Origin: Metarhizium brunneum
Lineage: Eukaryota; Ascomycota; Sordariomycetes; Hypocreales; Clavicipitaceae
DNA: 64,000 nt
Reading direction: 5' to 3'
Assembly: GCF_013426205.1 (NCBI RefSeq)
Contig: NC_089423.1
Coordinates: 7,378,001-7,442,000, forward strand
Positions 14,365 to 25,825 of this stretch are shown here, piece after piece. Under the pieces are notes generated by a model. It did no database searches. It saw nothing but the letters and a program-made list of their open reading frames with translations, and was not told the DNA's origin. Every line of letters begins with the position of its first letter. The stretch's first letter is position 1. The translations under genes and the position numbers were made by a program.

Positions 14365-17300
14365 ATATTTTATATTAATTATTAGTTTTTTTAATATTAA
14401 TAGCTTTATAATATAATTAAAAGCTATTAATTTTTATAATTATATTAATATTAGTAATAATTATAATTTTTTATATAGCTTATATTATAAAGCTTTACTT
14501 TTTTTATATTATATATATTTATTAATAATTTTTTTAATTATCTTTTTAATTTCTTAAAAATTATATTATTATTATATTTTATTTAATATTTTATAAATTT
14601 CTTAATATTTATAAATTAAATATTTATATATTTTTTTAATATATTTTTCTTATAATTTTAAATATATTTAGGTTTTTTTATAATACTTTAAAATAATTTT
14701 AGGTTTTATAAAATATTTTTTTAGTATATTTATAAACCTAACTTTTTTTTTTACTTATTATTAGATTTTCTTATATATTAAGTTTTTATTTTATATTTTT
14801 AATATAATATTTAATTATTTTTATTAAAAATTATTATTTATATTAATTTTAAGAAATTATTTTATTATTATAAGTATTTTTATATTATAATTATTTTTTT
14901 AATTTAAAGTATTTATTTATTTATTTTTAAATTTTTTTTAATAAATAATTTTATAATTAAATTCTAAAAAATATATAATTTATTAAATTTATTATTTATT
15001 TAATTATTATATTATTATAAAGTAAAAAATATTTTTATAATTAATATATACTTTAATTTTATATTTATTTTTTATAAAATAATATTTAAATTTCTTAAAA
15101 GTATTAATAATTATTAAGAATTTTTTATTATAAATAAAATAATTAAGTTTTATTTTATAAAGTTTTTTTAAGTAAAATATAATAAAATATAATTTATTAT
15201 TATTATTTTTTTATTTAATTTATACTTTTAAAATAAAATTTAATAAATTAATTTTTAATTTTATTTTTTTTTTAAATTAAAAATTCTTAAAATAAATTTA
15301 AATATAATAAGTTTTTTAATTTTATTAAAAGTATATTATATTTTATTATTTTAATTTTATTATTTATTTTTTTTAATAAATTTATTTAAAAGTATTATAA
15401 TTTTATTATAACTTTTAATAAATTTTTTATAATAATTTATAAAGCTTTTAAAGTTTTATATATTTTTAATATTTTTTAATATTAATTAGTTTTTTATTAT
15501 TTTAATTTTAATTTCTTTTATTTATATTTTATTTAATTATATTATATATTTTAAAAAGTTTATTTTTTATATATAAAATTTATATTTTATTAATTTAAGT
15601 AATAATTTAATATTTTATAATATTTTTAATATTATATATATATATTTTTTATAATTCTTTAAGGTTTTTAAAAAAATTAATATATTATTAAAATATATTA
15701 TTATAAAATTATTTAAATATTTTTATAATATATTATTAATTATTTTTTAAAATATTATTAATATATTAATAAGTTTTATTAATATTATTAAGAATTTAAA
15801 TAATTTAAATTTTATTTTAAAAGTTATTATTTATTTATAATTTTTTTTTATTTAAATTAAATTATATACTTTTTTTAAGTTTATTATAATAAATTAATTT
15901 ATATTATATAATTAATTTTATAATTTTAATATTAATAATAATAATATTTTATTTTTCATAATAATTATATTTAATTATTAATAATTTATTATTAATTATA
16001 ATTTTTTATTTTTCTTTAAAATAAATATAATTAAGTATTTAGCTTTTAATATTAATACTTTAATATAGCTTTTTATTAATATTTTATTAATATATTTTTA
16101 TAATATTTTAAGTTTTTTTATATTTAAGTTATAAATTTTATAAAATATTATTAATTTTTTATTTATTAATTTAATTTTATAATTTTATTAATTATATTTA
16201 AATAATTTAATTTTTAATTTTTTTATAAATAATATTTTATATTTTTAATATTTTTTAAAAATATTTTTAAGTTTTTTTTTTATTATTAAGCTTTTATTAT
16301 TTTTATTATTTTTATTTTTATTTTTTTTTTAAGTTTTTTATTTATATTTATAAGGTTTTTTTTTAAAGTAATAATAATTTTTTAGATTTTAGCTTTTATT
16401 TTTTTATTACTTATTATTATTTATATTTTAATTTATAATATTATTAAAATTATTATAATAAATTTAATTATTTTTTTTTTATATTTATTATTTTTATATT
16501 ATTTATTTATTATTATTAGTTTTTAAATAATTTACTTAAAAAAATTTTTTTTTTAAAATTTTATTTATAAGCTAAATTATAATAAAATTTTATTTTTTTT
16601 TTAAATTTTATTAATTTTATTAACTTAAAGTTTTATTTTACTTTAATTAGCTTATTTTTTAGTTAATTAATAAGTTATTTTCTTATAATTATAAGTACTT
16701 TAATATTAAGTTATATTTTAATATATTTATAATATTAAGTTAAATTACTTTTAAATAATTTTAAATTTATATTTTAAAATAATTAATTTTTTAATTAATA
16801 ATTTTATTATTATAAATAAAAAGTTTTTTTTTAATATTAATTAACTTATATAATATTTTTTTATATTTTTATAATAATTAATAATAATTAATAATTTTAA
16901 GTAAAATATAATTATTTATTATATTATTATTTATAAGTATATAAATATAATATTTTATAATTTTAATATTTAATATTATTTTATTATTTTATTTATTTTA
17001 AATTATATTAAAAGTTATTAATATTTTTTTTTATATTAACTTATAATTTTTTTATAAATAATATATTTTATTTTTTAAGTTTTTTAAAATAAATTTTTTT
17101 ATAATTTATTATTTTATTTTTTAGTATTATTTTATAAATATAGTTTTATTTTATAAGTATTTAAAGTAAAACTTATTATTAAATATTTAATATAAGTAAT
17201 TATAAATTTAATTATTTATTTTTTTATATTTTTTATATTTTAAATTATTATAATTTATTATATATTTTTTATTATATTTAAAATTAAACTTTTATTTATA

Positions 17301-18675
17301 TTATTACTTATTTAGCTTTTATTTATTATAATATATTAATTTTATAATTCTTTTAAAATTTTTTTATTTAAATATATTTAATACTTATTATATTTATTTA
17401 TATATTATTAATATTTTATATTATTATTTATATTATTTTTTAATTTTATTTATTATATATTTTAAGTAATTTAATAATAAGTATATTATATAATTTTTTA
17501 TTTTATATTAAAATAATTTAAATAATAATTTTTTTTATATATATATTAATATTATTATTTATTTTTTATATATATATATATAATTAATATATATTTAATT
17601 TATATATATTTATAAAATTTATATAAGCTTAATATTTAATAAGTATATTTAAATTAAATTTTAAAATTATTATTTAATTATTATTAATTATTTTTACTTT
17701 TTATTTTAAAAGTTTTTATTTAAAATATAATATTTTAATTAAATATTTTTTTATTTTAATTAAAAATATATTTAATTATATTTTAATTATAAAATATATT
17801 TAATATATTATAAATATATATAATACTTATATTAATTATATATAATTTTTATATTTTAATAAAAATCTAAAATTATTTTTTTTTTTAAGTATTATAATAT
17901 TAAGTTTTTTAATATTATAATAATATTTATTATAATAATAAAAATTATAAAATATTTTTTTATTAATATAAAAAAATATTATTATATAATTTACTTTTAT
18001 ATAATTATTAATTTTATTAATATTTTTTTCTTATTTTATTTATTTTTAAATACTTTTAAAATATTTAAAATTATATTATTATTATTAATATTTATTTTTT
18101 TTATTTTATTTTTTAATTTATTAAAAAAAGTAAAAATTTATATATTTTATTTTTTTTTATATTATTATTTTTTTTAAATTTTTTTTATTTTTATTTATTA
18201 TTATATTTAATTAAAAATTTTTTAATATAAATTTTTATTTAAATATTTTAATAATTTTAATTTATAAAATTCTTTTTATTTTATTATTATAAAAGTTTTT
18301 TTTTTATTAATTATTTATTTAGGGTTTTTATATTAATTATTTAGCTATTTATAGCTTATTTTTTATAAAATTTATAAGTTTTTTTCTTAGTTTTTTTAGC
18401 TTTTTTAAAAATTATTTTTTTTCTTATTTATTATTTATATAAATATAATAATTATTATTATAATAAAAAATTTAATTAAAATTTTTATATTTTACTTTTA
18501 ATTTAATAACTTTAATTTTTTATTAATTAATAAAATTAAGTTATTTTTTATTTTTTTTTAATATTTACTTTTATTTTTTTATAGGTTTTTTATATTTATT
18601 AATAAAATATCTTAGTTTTTTATAATTATAATATTTCTTTTCCTTTTTATTATTTTTTTTAATAATATTAAGCTT

Positions 18676-19456
18676 CTCTCTATAATAAAAGGGAAAACTA
18701 TAATATAAAGCTACTTTTTATTCACTAACTTTATAGTATTTTTCTTAATTTTTCTTTTTATTTTTTTTTTTTTTTTACTTTTTTAATTATTTTATTAAGT
18801 TTTTTAATTTTTTTAGTATTTTTAGCTTTTAATAATATATTTCTTTTCTTATTAATATTTTTTATAATAATAGCTTTTTTATTACTCTTTTAAGCTTATT
18901 AGCTTTAATCCCTAAAGTTATAATAAGTAATTTACTTATATTAGGCTTATTACCTTTTTTAGTACTAGTTATAATTATAATAAGGTTATTAATTACTAAC
19001 TAAGTCTGATATTAGTAAGCTGTAGTACTTCAGGAAGTAATATAAAGCTAAAGACCTATAAGTAGCTGCTTTATAAAGCAATTTACTTAAATTAATATAG
19101 TATATAAAAGCAAAATAAGGTGATTATAAGGAAAATAATAGGTTTTATAAAAGTTAAAACTTTATTAATTTATATTATATTAGATTACTCTAAGTTTTTT
19201 AGGGTATAACTTATATAATTATAAATTATTATTATTATTATATATATTTTTAATATATAAACTTATAAGCTTTTATTAGTATATAAAGTTATAAATCACC
19301 TTTTAAGCTAGTAAATTTAATATATTATAATACGTATATATAATATTTTTAAAATTATATATTACTATTAAATTAGCTAGGTATAGCTATTAATTATATT
19401 ATTAGTAGGTCCTGGTAATTAACTAGCCTTTTTTTTTATTTTTTTATAATAATTTA
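18676..19456 (+). mobile_element. ~775-bp short element, copy C, nested in repeat copy 2
   Basis: It starts CTCTCTATAATAAAAGGG and ends ATAATAATTTA. It is flanked by a perfect 14-bp duplication, ATAATATTAAGCTT, at 18662-18675 and 19457-19470. The uninterrupted site is present in repeat copy 1 near 9997-10015. It keeps more G and C than copies A and B, for example in its middle around AGTCTGATATTAGTAAGC. Confidence 0.85.
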
Positions 19457-20804
19457 ATAATATTAAGCTTTATTTATTTAAAGTTAAAAGTATAATTATA
19501 AATAATAAGTTTTTTTTATTTTTTCTTTTAATTAGCTTATTATTTTTTTTTATAAGATTTTAAGTTTTTTTTTTATTACTTTTATATATATTATTAATAT
19601 TATTTATTATTAATTTAAATTATTATTATTATATAATTTAAGAAGTTATTTAATATATTTTTTTTATATAGTTTATTCTTAATTTCTTTTTTTAATTTTT
19701 TAAAGAAAACTAATATAAATAGCTTATTTTTTTAGTTTAATATTAAAATAACTTATTTAAAATATATTATATAATCTAATATAAATCTTTTTTATTTAAG
19801 TTAATTTATATAAATAATTATAGTTTTTACTTTATTAATTAATTTAAATATTTTTTTAATTACTTTTTTAAATTTTTTATAATTAATAAATATTTTTTTT
19901 ATTTTATTTTTTTAATTATTTTTTATATTAATAAAATAATTTTATATAATTAATTTAAATTATATAAATATAATACTTATTATATATTTTTTAATATATA
20001 ATATTTTTACTTATATATTAATTAACTTATTTAAGTAAAATTAATAATATATTTTAAGCTAAGTTAAGAATTTTTAAAGTATTTTTAAGTTATTATTATA
20101 AAATTCTAATATTTTAAGCTTAATAATTTCTTTTAAGTTTTTTTATCTTAATATAAATATTTAATATTTAAAGCTAAGTTATTTAACCTATTAATATAAT
20201 TATATAAGTTTATTTATAATATTTTAAAGTTTAAAACTTTAAGGCTTTTAAAGTATTAATAATATAATTACTTTAAATAAAATAAATATTATAAATATTA
20301 TTTTAATAATTATTAAATATTACTTAAAATAATATAATAATTATTTAAATAAAAGCTTTTAATATATAATAACTAAAATTTCTAAGAAATAAACTAGTTA
20401 TAATTTATATTAATAAAATAATTAAAATAATTAATCTAAGTAATTAATTATTATATTAATAATAAGTTATAAATTATAATTAAGTAATTAAAATTAAAAA
20501 GTTATAAATAAAGCTTATTTAATATAATAATTTATATTAAAAGCTAAAAAGCTAAAATTTATTTATAAAGTAAAATTAAGGGTTTTTATATATTATAATA
20601 AATTACTTCTTTTATTATAATATTTTCTTTTAGATTATTATTATAATTATAATTTTACTTATATAAATTATAGTTTTTTTTATAATTTAAATATAATAAT
20701 TACTTTAATTATTAATTTATTATCTGTTTTATTTATACTATTTTATAGCTTATATAACTGGCTTAACTTGCAGCTTGCTTCTTGTATACAACTGGGTCGT
20801 AACA

Positions 20805-21068
20805 GTAATGCCTAATATATCTGACTCGTAATGCCCAGCGTACTTGACTCGTAATACCTAGCGTATCTGACTCGTAATACCTAGCGTATTTAACTTATAA
20901 TACCTAGCGTATTTAACTTATAATACCTAGCGTATTTGACTTATAATGCCTAATATATCTGACTCGTAATGCCTAATATATCTGACTCGTAATACCTAGT
21001 ATATCTGACTCGTAATACCTAGCGTATCTGACTTATAATACCTAGCGTATTTGACTCGTAATACCTAG
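20805..21068. repeat. 23-bp minisatellite (about 11.5 units)
   Basis: Eleven complete 23-bp units plus part of a twelfth, with consensus GTAATACCTAGCG followed by TATCTGACTC. Variants differ mainly by transitions (CTGACTC against TTAACTT, GCG against ATA), consistent with partial RIP. The array lies between the AT-rich block and the first gene. It ends about 120 bp upstream of the likely start codon of the small secreted protein gene. Confidence 0.9.
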
Positions 21069-21188
21069 GTATTTAAGGCCGGAATATCCTCCCTATTAAA
21101 CTTCTTTTGTATTCTTTACTTTTTCCTCTTTTTGCCCTTATTAAATTCAGCTACCCTATCGAACTACTATATAAAATACACAGAAAAC

Positions 21189-21542
21189 ATGAAGAGTACT
21201 CTCGTTTTCGCTGGTTTTATTAGCCTGGCTATTGCAGGGCCTGTTACCAACTGCCAAAATACATCCATAAACTCGACATTAGTGGATGGGTTTCAGAAGT
21301 GGGAAGAAGACGTACGAGCTTGTCGCAAAAAGAAAGCAGGCGCCGACCGCGAGCATTGTTGGATAGCAGCTGCACAGCCCTGCTTTAATAAAGTCGATGA
21401 TGTGTTTATAGAATGTCGAAAGTCAGGCACGCCCATAAAGCAATGTATAGAAGAGGGCGATAGAGGGAACAGTAAATGCGGAGCACTGTGGGATGACATT
21501 TTAATTGGAGAGAGCGGTCTTAAGCCAGAAGGGGAGCAATAA
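21189..21542 (+). CDS. Small secreted cysteine-rich protein (effector-like) 1
   Basis: I do not recognise a named family. The frame can be opened at 21132, but the Met at 21189 gives a 117-residue protein starting with a clear secretion signal (MKSTLVFAGFISLAIA), so I chose that start. The mature part has seven cysteines, is charged and has no membrane segment. The second half contains C-x10-C-x9-C-x10-C beginning PCFNKVDDVFIEC. That resembles the repeat unit of the secreted protein at 36012 (ECINKTFTKFYAC). A pyrimidine-rich stretch and TATTTAAGG upstream (about 21069-21135) could be its promoter. Position beside a RIP-degraded repeat block is typical of fungal effector candidates, but secretion and any host role are inference. 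Confidence 0.7.
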   Translation: MKSTLVFAGFISLAIAGPVTNCQNTSINSTLVDGFQKWEEDVRACRKKKAGADREHCWIAAAQPCFNKVDDVFIECRKSGTPIKQCIEEGDRGNSKCGALWDDILIGESGLKPEGEQ

Positions 21543-22422
21543 GTTAGCAATTCCTTGAATGCCCTACTATACTACAAGAATATACTAGCTCTGGATAGAA
21601 TCCACATCTATTTTTTAACACGTTACAATTTAAGCCCTGAAAGTTTAGCCATGTGTGACATCAGTAGGCGGGGCCAGCTGGCAGGTTATTTGTTAACAGC
21701 TGATAAAGTGGGCCCTTTTTTTTTCCGCGATAAAAATCGAGGAGCCTGCCTGGACTGATAAGGTAATACAAGGCAAATAAAAAAGATATAAACCCTGGTA
21801 AAAAGTATTAATCTTTCTATAGAAATTATATAAATCTTTTAGTACCTTTTACTCTACTTTATATACTGCTGATTTTTATACAGGCACCTTATTAGGCCTT
21901 CAGCCCCTGTAGGCTCTGTCAGAAGTCACTAGTGGCTAATCTTACAGGGGTTTGATTGTACAGTGACGGAGTGAGTCATATAGACAAGGACAAATAAACT
22001 TCCTGGGCTCTCAATCAGGCGACTAATACATGGGCACCCTAGAAATACTGGGGCACCCTACAATACATGAGTCATACAAGCTTTGAAAGCAGTTGCAAGA
22101 TATACTCTGGCAGCATATTAGCCCTAAAACCGATAACGAGTAATTTGTGGCTCCTTGTCTGTCTGCTTTAAATTGGGGGACCTGGATATCAATTGACCCA
22201 GCATGTGGTAATTCCCCTTCACATCAAGGTAGTTGTAGTACAAGCATCTAAAGAAGATAGAAAATCGTCCAATATTATATTGTGCTTGTTTTCTAGCTAT
22301 GCAATTTTAACAAATACTGGGTCTCCTACCTAAAGAACTACAGTACCAACCATGGAATAAATGCTCAGCTTTTCCCTCTCGTCTATCTAGCTAACAACAA
22401 TCGGTCACTCTCAAACCAGACT
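21543..22422. other. Intergenic region after secreted protein 1
   Basis: Mixed composition, partly AT-rich (about 21770-21890). A short imperfect repeat of the word GGGCACCCTA lies at about 22032-22065. Short open frames exist, such as 21555-21758, but none has recognisable content. I see no supported gene. Confidence 0.5.
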
Positions 22423-23064
22423 TCAACGCTTTGCCGTTTTCCAACCCTCCCATCTCGCAAAGTCCCCCGTGTCCAAATCGAATAGGTCTAGCATGCGGCC
22501 TACGCTCTGGTCGACCAAGTCATCCACCGATGAGGCCCGAATATAGTATGCCGGGACGGGAGGGAAAATAATAGCGCCCGCATTAGACACTTCTAACATG
22601 TTGCGCAGATGAATACTGCTCAGTGGGGTTTCTCGAGCGACCAAGACGAGCCTTCGTCGCTCTTTAAGCATCACGTCGGCGGTGCGAGAGATGAGATCGT
22701 CACAGAAGCCGGTATTTATTGCAGCCAGTGTTTTCATGCTACAAGGAACGATTATCATTCCGTCTGCTTTAAAGGATCCGCTTGAAATTGGGGCTGCCAT
22801 GTCGTGAATCGAGTGGGTATGGTCTGCCAGGGCCTTGACATTCGAGGGATGGTAGTCGGTTTCGTACTTGATAGTTGCCTCGGCCCACTGGCTCATAACC
22901 AGATGCGTTTTCACGTTCAACTTGCGCAAAGCGATGAGAGCCTTGATGCCCAGGGTTGCCCCCGTCGCCCCGGTTATTGCGACGACGATCCGCTTGCACC
23001 TCTGAGATGACGGCTGTTGCTCGGGCGGATTTTGTGTGGCTTTTGTTGACGGCATTGCTGCCAT
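22423..23064 (-). CDS. PAD1: Flavin prenyltransferase, UbiX/Pad1 family
   Basis: UbiX/Pad1 enzymes join a dimethylallyl group to FMN, making the prenylated flavin cofactor that UbiD-type decarboxylases need. The ~213-residue product shows the family hallmarks: the N-terminal nucleotide fold KRIVVAITGATGATLGIKAL, PCSMKTLAAI in the middle, and RETPLSSIHLRNMLEV, followed by PPVPAYY near the C terminus. The first ATG in frame is at 23064. The frame stays open upstream to a TAG near 23161 without another ATG, and that stretch (STHKLSTLVAHLP) looks like a mitochondrial presequence, so a spliced upstream exon is possible. It is divergent from the UbiD-type decarboxylase at 23875 across ~0.8 kb, the expected partner arrangement. 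Confidence in the family is high and in the exact start moderate. Confidence 0.9.
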   Translation of the reverse strand: MAAMPSTKATQNPPEQQPSSQRCKRIVVAITGATGATLGIKALIALRKLNVKTHLVMSQWAEATIKYETDYHPSNVKALADHTHSIHDMAAPISSGSFKADGMIIVPCSMKTLAAINTGFCDDLISRTADVMLKERRRLVLVARETPLSSIHLRNMLEVSNAGAIIFPPVPAYYIRASSVDDLVDQSVGRMLDLFDLDTGDFARWEGWKTAKR

Positions 23065-23874
23065 CACGGTTGGGGCTTCCGCCGGTAGATGGGCGACCAA
23101 AGTTGAGAGCTTGTGGGTGCTGGCACTGGGAGAATAGAGTACAGGCCTTTGGTGGTGATACTAGATCGGCACTAGCCTTGGAGCTTTTGCTTCGTCTGAA
23201 TGTGTCTTAATGTGATTGGCTGGTTGACTTTCGATTGTTTTATGATGAGAGAGATGATTCTTGAGAATCTTTGCAACTCGGCCCAACCTTATATCTGCTT
23301 ACGCGGCACAAGTAAAACCGTCGGACTACCTGAAAAATTACCAACCGAAACTGTACAGCCGCCAGCCAGACACCGTGCGCATCGATCCTACCAGACTTGG
23401 CTAGATTGTTCATATGCAATGACAAAAAGGGAATGGAGATGGCTTCTGTGGGAACCTCCGAGGCCCCGAACCCGAGGCTCCGAGCCCAGGGCCCCCGAAC
23501 CTTGGGCGAAAGGCCTCGGGCGATCTGCCGTACTAGACTGACGACAGTCATACCCACCGCGCCAGGCGTGCTGCCTTATCGACATCTCGGGCCCTTCAGT
23601 ATGCTCGATGACCTTCTCTACGGTGGCTGGAGACGGTGTAGAGTAGAGAAAGACCCGACTTGATGACCTCGGTCTCCAAATACGTGGCAAGCATTCAATC
23701 CGGATTCCCCCAGGTCGACTGCACCCCAGGGATATTTAAGCCACGCACTCGGGCCATTCTTCTTCGAGCTGTGGACGCACAACCTACATACAGCCTGTTG
23801 TATAACATACACATCGATTCCATAAAAGCACCACAACACCACTTAAAGGTGCACATTCACCGTGAAACGTCTTG
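23065..23874. promoter_or_regulatory. Divergent promoter region between PAD1 and FDC1
   Basis: About 810 bp separates the two divergent start codons and probably carries both promoters. Near the FDC1 side, GGGATATTTAAGCC (about 23729-23742) is a plausible TATA region. A GC-rich inverted repeat, CCGAGGCC at 23458-23465 and GGCCTCGG at 23512-23519, encloses CCGAACC-type words. Short frames here have no recognisable content. Co-regulation by the adjacent Zn2Cys6 factor is inference from the Aspergillus locus. Confidence 0.5.
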
Positions 23875-25436
23875 ATGGCCGCCGACCCGCCTTACCTCTG
23901 CTTTCGGGCCTTTGTCGATGCCCTCAAGGCCGACAATGACCTTGTCGAGATTGACACCCCGGTCGACCCCCATCTCGAGGCCGCCGCCATCACTCGTCGT
24001 GTCTGCGACACTAATGACAAGGCACCGTTATTCAACAATGTCATTGGCTCGCAAAACGGTCTGTTCCGTATCCTCGGTGCTCCTGGCTCGCTGAGAAAGT
24101 CTCCCAAGGAGCGTTACGGCAGGCTGGCACGCCACCTGGGCCTTGCTCCAACGGCATCGATGCGGGACATCCTCGATAAGATGCTGTCCGCGAGCGATAT
24201 ACCCCCGATCCCCCCGCAGGTTATACCCACCGGGCCCTGCAAGGAAAATTTCCTGGATGAGAGCCAGATCGACCTGACCAAGCTTCCTGCACCTCTGATC
24301 CACCAGGCCGATGGCGGCAAGTACATCCAGACCTACGGCATGCACATCGTGCAGTCTCCGGACGGGTCGTGGACCAACTGGTCCATTGCCCGTGCCATGG
24401 TCTCGGACGAAAAGCATCTTACCGGGCTCGTCTCTGAGCCGCAGCATATCTGGCAAATTCACCAGATGTGGAAGAAACAAGGCCGCGATGTGCCATGGGC
24501 TCTTGCCTTTGGTGTTCCTCCAGCAGCCATCATGGCCTCGAGCATGCCAATTCCAGACGGCGTCACCGAGGCCGACTACGTGGGCGCCATGACCGGCTCG
24601 GCTTTGCAGCTTGTCAAGTGTGATACCAACAACCTGCTTGTTCCGGCAACTTCCGAGATTGTCTTTGAAGGCACCTTGTCCATTACCGAACAGGGTGTCG
24701 AGGGACCATTTGGTGAGATGCACGGCTATGTCTTCCCTCACGATGCCCACGTTGGGCCCAAGTACCATGTCAAGCGCATTACGTATCGCAACAATCCCAT
24801 TCTGCCCATGTCAAACTGCGGACGACTGACTGATGAGACTGTGAGTTGATATTGTCGTCCTGGTCATTACAAAGGCCGGCCGTTAACACAGAACACCAGC
24901 ATACCCTCATCGGCTCTCTCGCCGCGGCCGAGATCCGCAAAATCTGCCAGCAAAAGGGCCTTCCCGTCACCGACGCGTTCGCACCGTTCGAGTCGCAGGT
25001 GACCTGGGTCGCCCTGCGCATCGACACGGCTCGACTGCGTGAGATGAAAACCACGCCAGCCGAGTTTAGAAAGAAGGTCGGTGACGTCGTCTTCAGCCAC
25101 AAGGCTGGCGTCACCATCCACCGCCTCGTTCTGGTGGGCGATGACATTGACGTATATCAAGGCAAGGACGTCATGTGGGCCTTTTCCACCCGCTGCCGCC
25201 CAAACATGGACGAGACTTTCTTCGAGGACGTCGCCGGATTCGCACTTATCCCGTACATGTCTCATGGCAATGGTCCGCCGGCTCGGGGAGGCAAGGCCGT
25301 CTCCGATGCCCTCCTTCCATGCGAGTATACCACGGGTCGAGATTGGCAAGCGGCTGACTTTGAGAACTCGTATCCGGAGCCGCTCAAGCAGAAGATCTTG
25401 GCCAGCTGGACCGAGTTGGGATTCCAGGACGACTAA
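23875..25436 (+). CDS. FDC1: prFMN-dependent phenylacrylic/ferulic acid decarboxylase, UbiD/Fdc1 family
   Basis: Fdc1 removes CO2 from cinnamic, ferulic, coumaric or sorbic acids using prenyl-FMN supplied by Pad1. Two exons, 23875-24840 and 24900-25436, join in phase across a 59-bp GTGAGT...CCAG intron ([15 protein letters not shown]) to give 500 residues, the length of the Aspergillus niger enzyme. The alternative AG at 24891 would break the frame. Active-site residues are in place by my count: Arg173 in NWSIARAM, and the two glutamates at about 276 and 281 in [10 protein letters not shown], matching the Arg-Glu-Glu network of characterised Fdc1. The real ATG is 23875; the preceding TTG is not a start. 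The gene is cytosolic by family and paired with PAD1. The likely role is detoxification of plant phenolics or weak acids. Confidence 0.95.
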
Positions 25437-25825
25437 GTGCGCAGTAGAAGAATGCAATTCTTTCGGTTTAGTAATATACAAAGCCGAGGGATCAAGTCGC
25501 TCATTGAACAAAATAGCTAGTATTATACCGCTACCCGGCAGGTAGTAATATTCTAGTAAGATCATTGATATTTAAAACAAATATTATGTAGTTATAACAT
25601 CAGCTCACGTGACCGCCGGCAAACACCCGGCAAAGGGGGGCCGCTAATCTCGGGTGGCAAGCCTTTTGAAGTCTGGTAGTAGGACTCGACCGTTGGCCAG
25701 TACAAGTCCCATCTCAAATTTATCATCTCAGATGTCGACGGTGCATTTTGATGAAAACGGCCTTTTTGAGACCAGACGACGCCACATAACGGCCACTAAG
25801 AGCAGCCAGCGGCATTCTCGGCGAC
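25437..25825. other. FDC1 3' region and promoter of the Zn2Cys6 gene
   Basis: A 389-bp gap, AT-rich near 25540-25600, then GC-balanced. It holds the FDC1 terminator region and the promoter of the transcription factor that follows. No other gene is seen. Confidence 0.5.

Larger units (their letters stand above)
13184..20818. repeat. Large dispersed repeat, copy 2, with two nested short elements
   Basis: This is the second copy of the ~6.1 kb repeat seen at 5181-11375. It is enlarged by two nested ~775-bp elements (13594-14364 and 18676-19456) plus their 14-bp target duplications. Removing these gives about 6.05 kb. It is heavily RIP-degraded and no reading frame survives. Its right end, after TTAACTTGCAGCTTGC, passes into the 23-bp minisatellite and then into gene-rich DNA. 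Confidence 0.75.

Noticed and set aside
1..20800. CRISPR array, tRNA or rRNA genes
   Set aside because: Eukaryotic RIP-degraded DNA; no spacer-type repeat structure and no cloverleaf or rRNA sequence recognised. The tandem arrays present have no unique spacers.
5181..20818. LTR retrotransposon call for the 6-kb repeat
   Set aside because: Start and end of each copy were compared directly and as reverse complement; no terminal repeat was visible, so the class was left open.
21293..21550. Reverse-strand 85-residue frame over secreted protein 1
   Set aside because: Shadow of the + strand gene; no independent support.
21555..21758. 67-residue frame after secreted protein 1
   Set aside because: No signal peptide, no recognisable motif, and it runs through AT-rich low-complexity sequence. 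Not better than chance.
24028..24768. 246-residue reverse-strand frame across FDC1
   Set aside because: Antisense shadow in a GC-biased gene; the sense frame is a clear UbiD-family enzyme.
24867..25565. 232-residue reverse-strand frame over FDC1 exon 2
   Set aside because: Shadow of the coding strand, without motifs.
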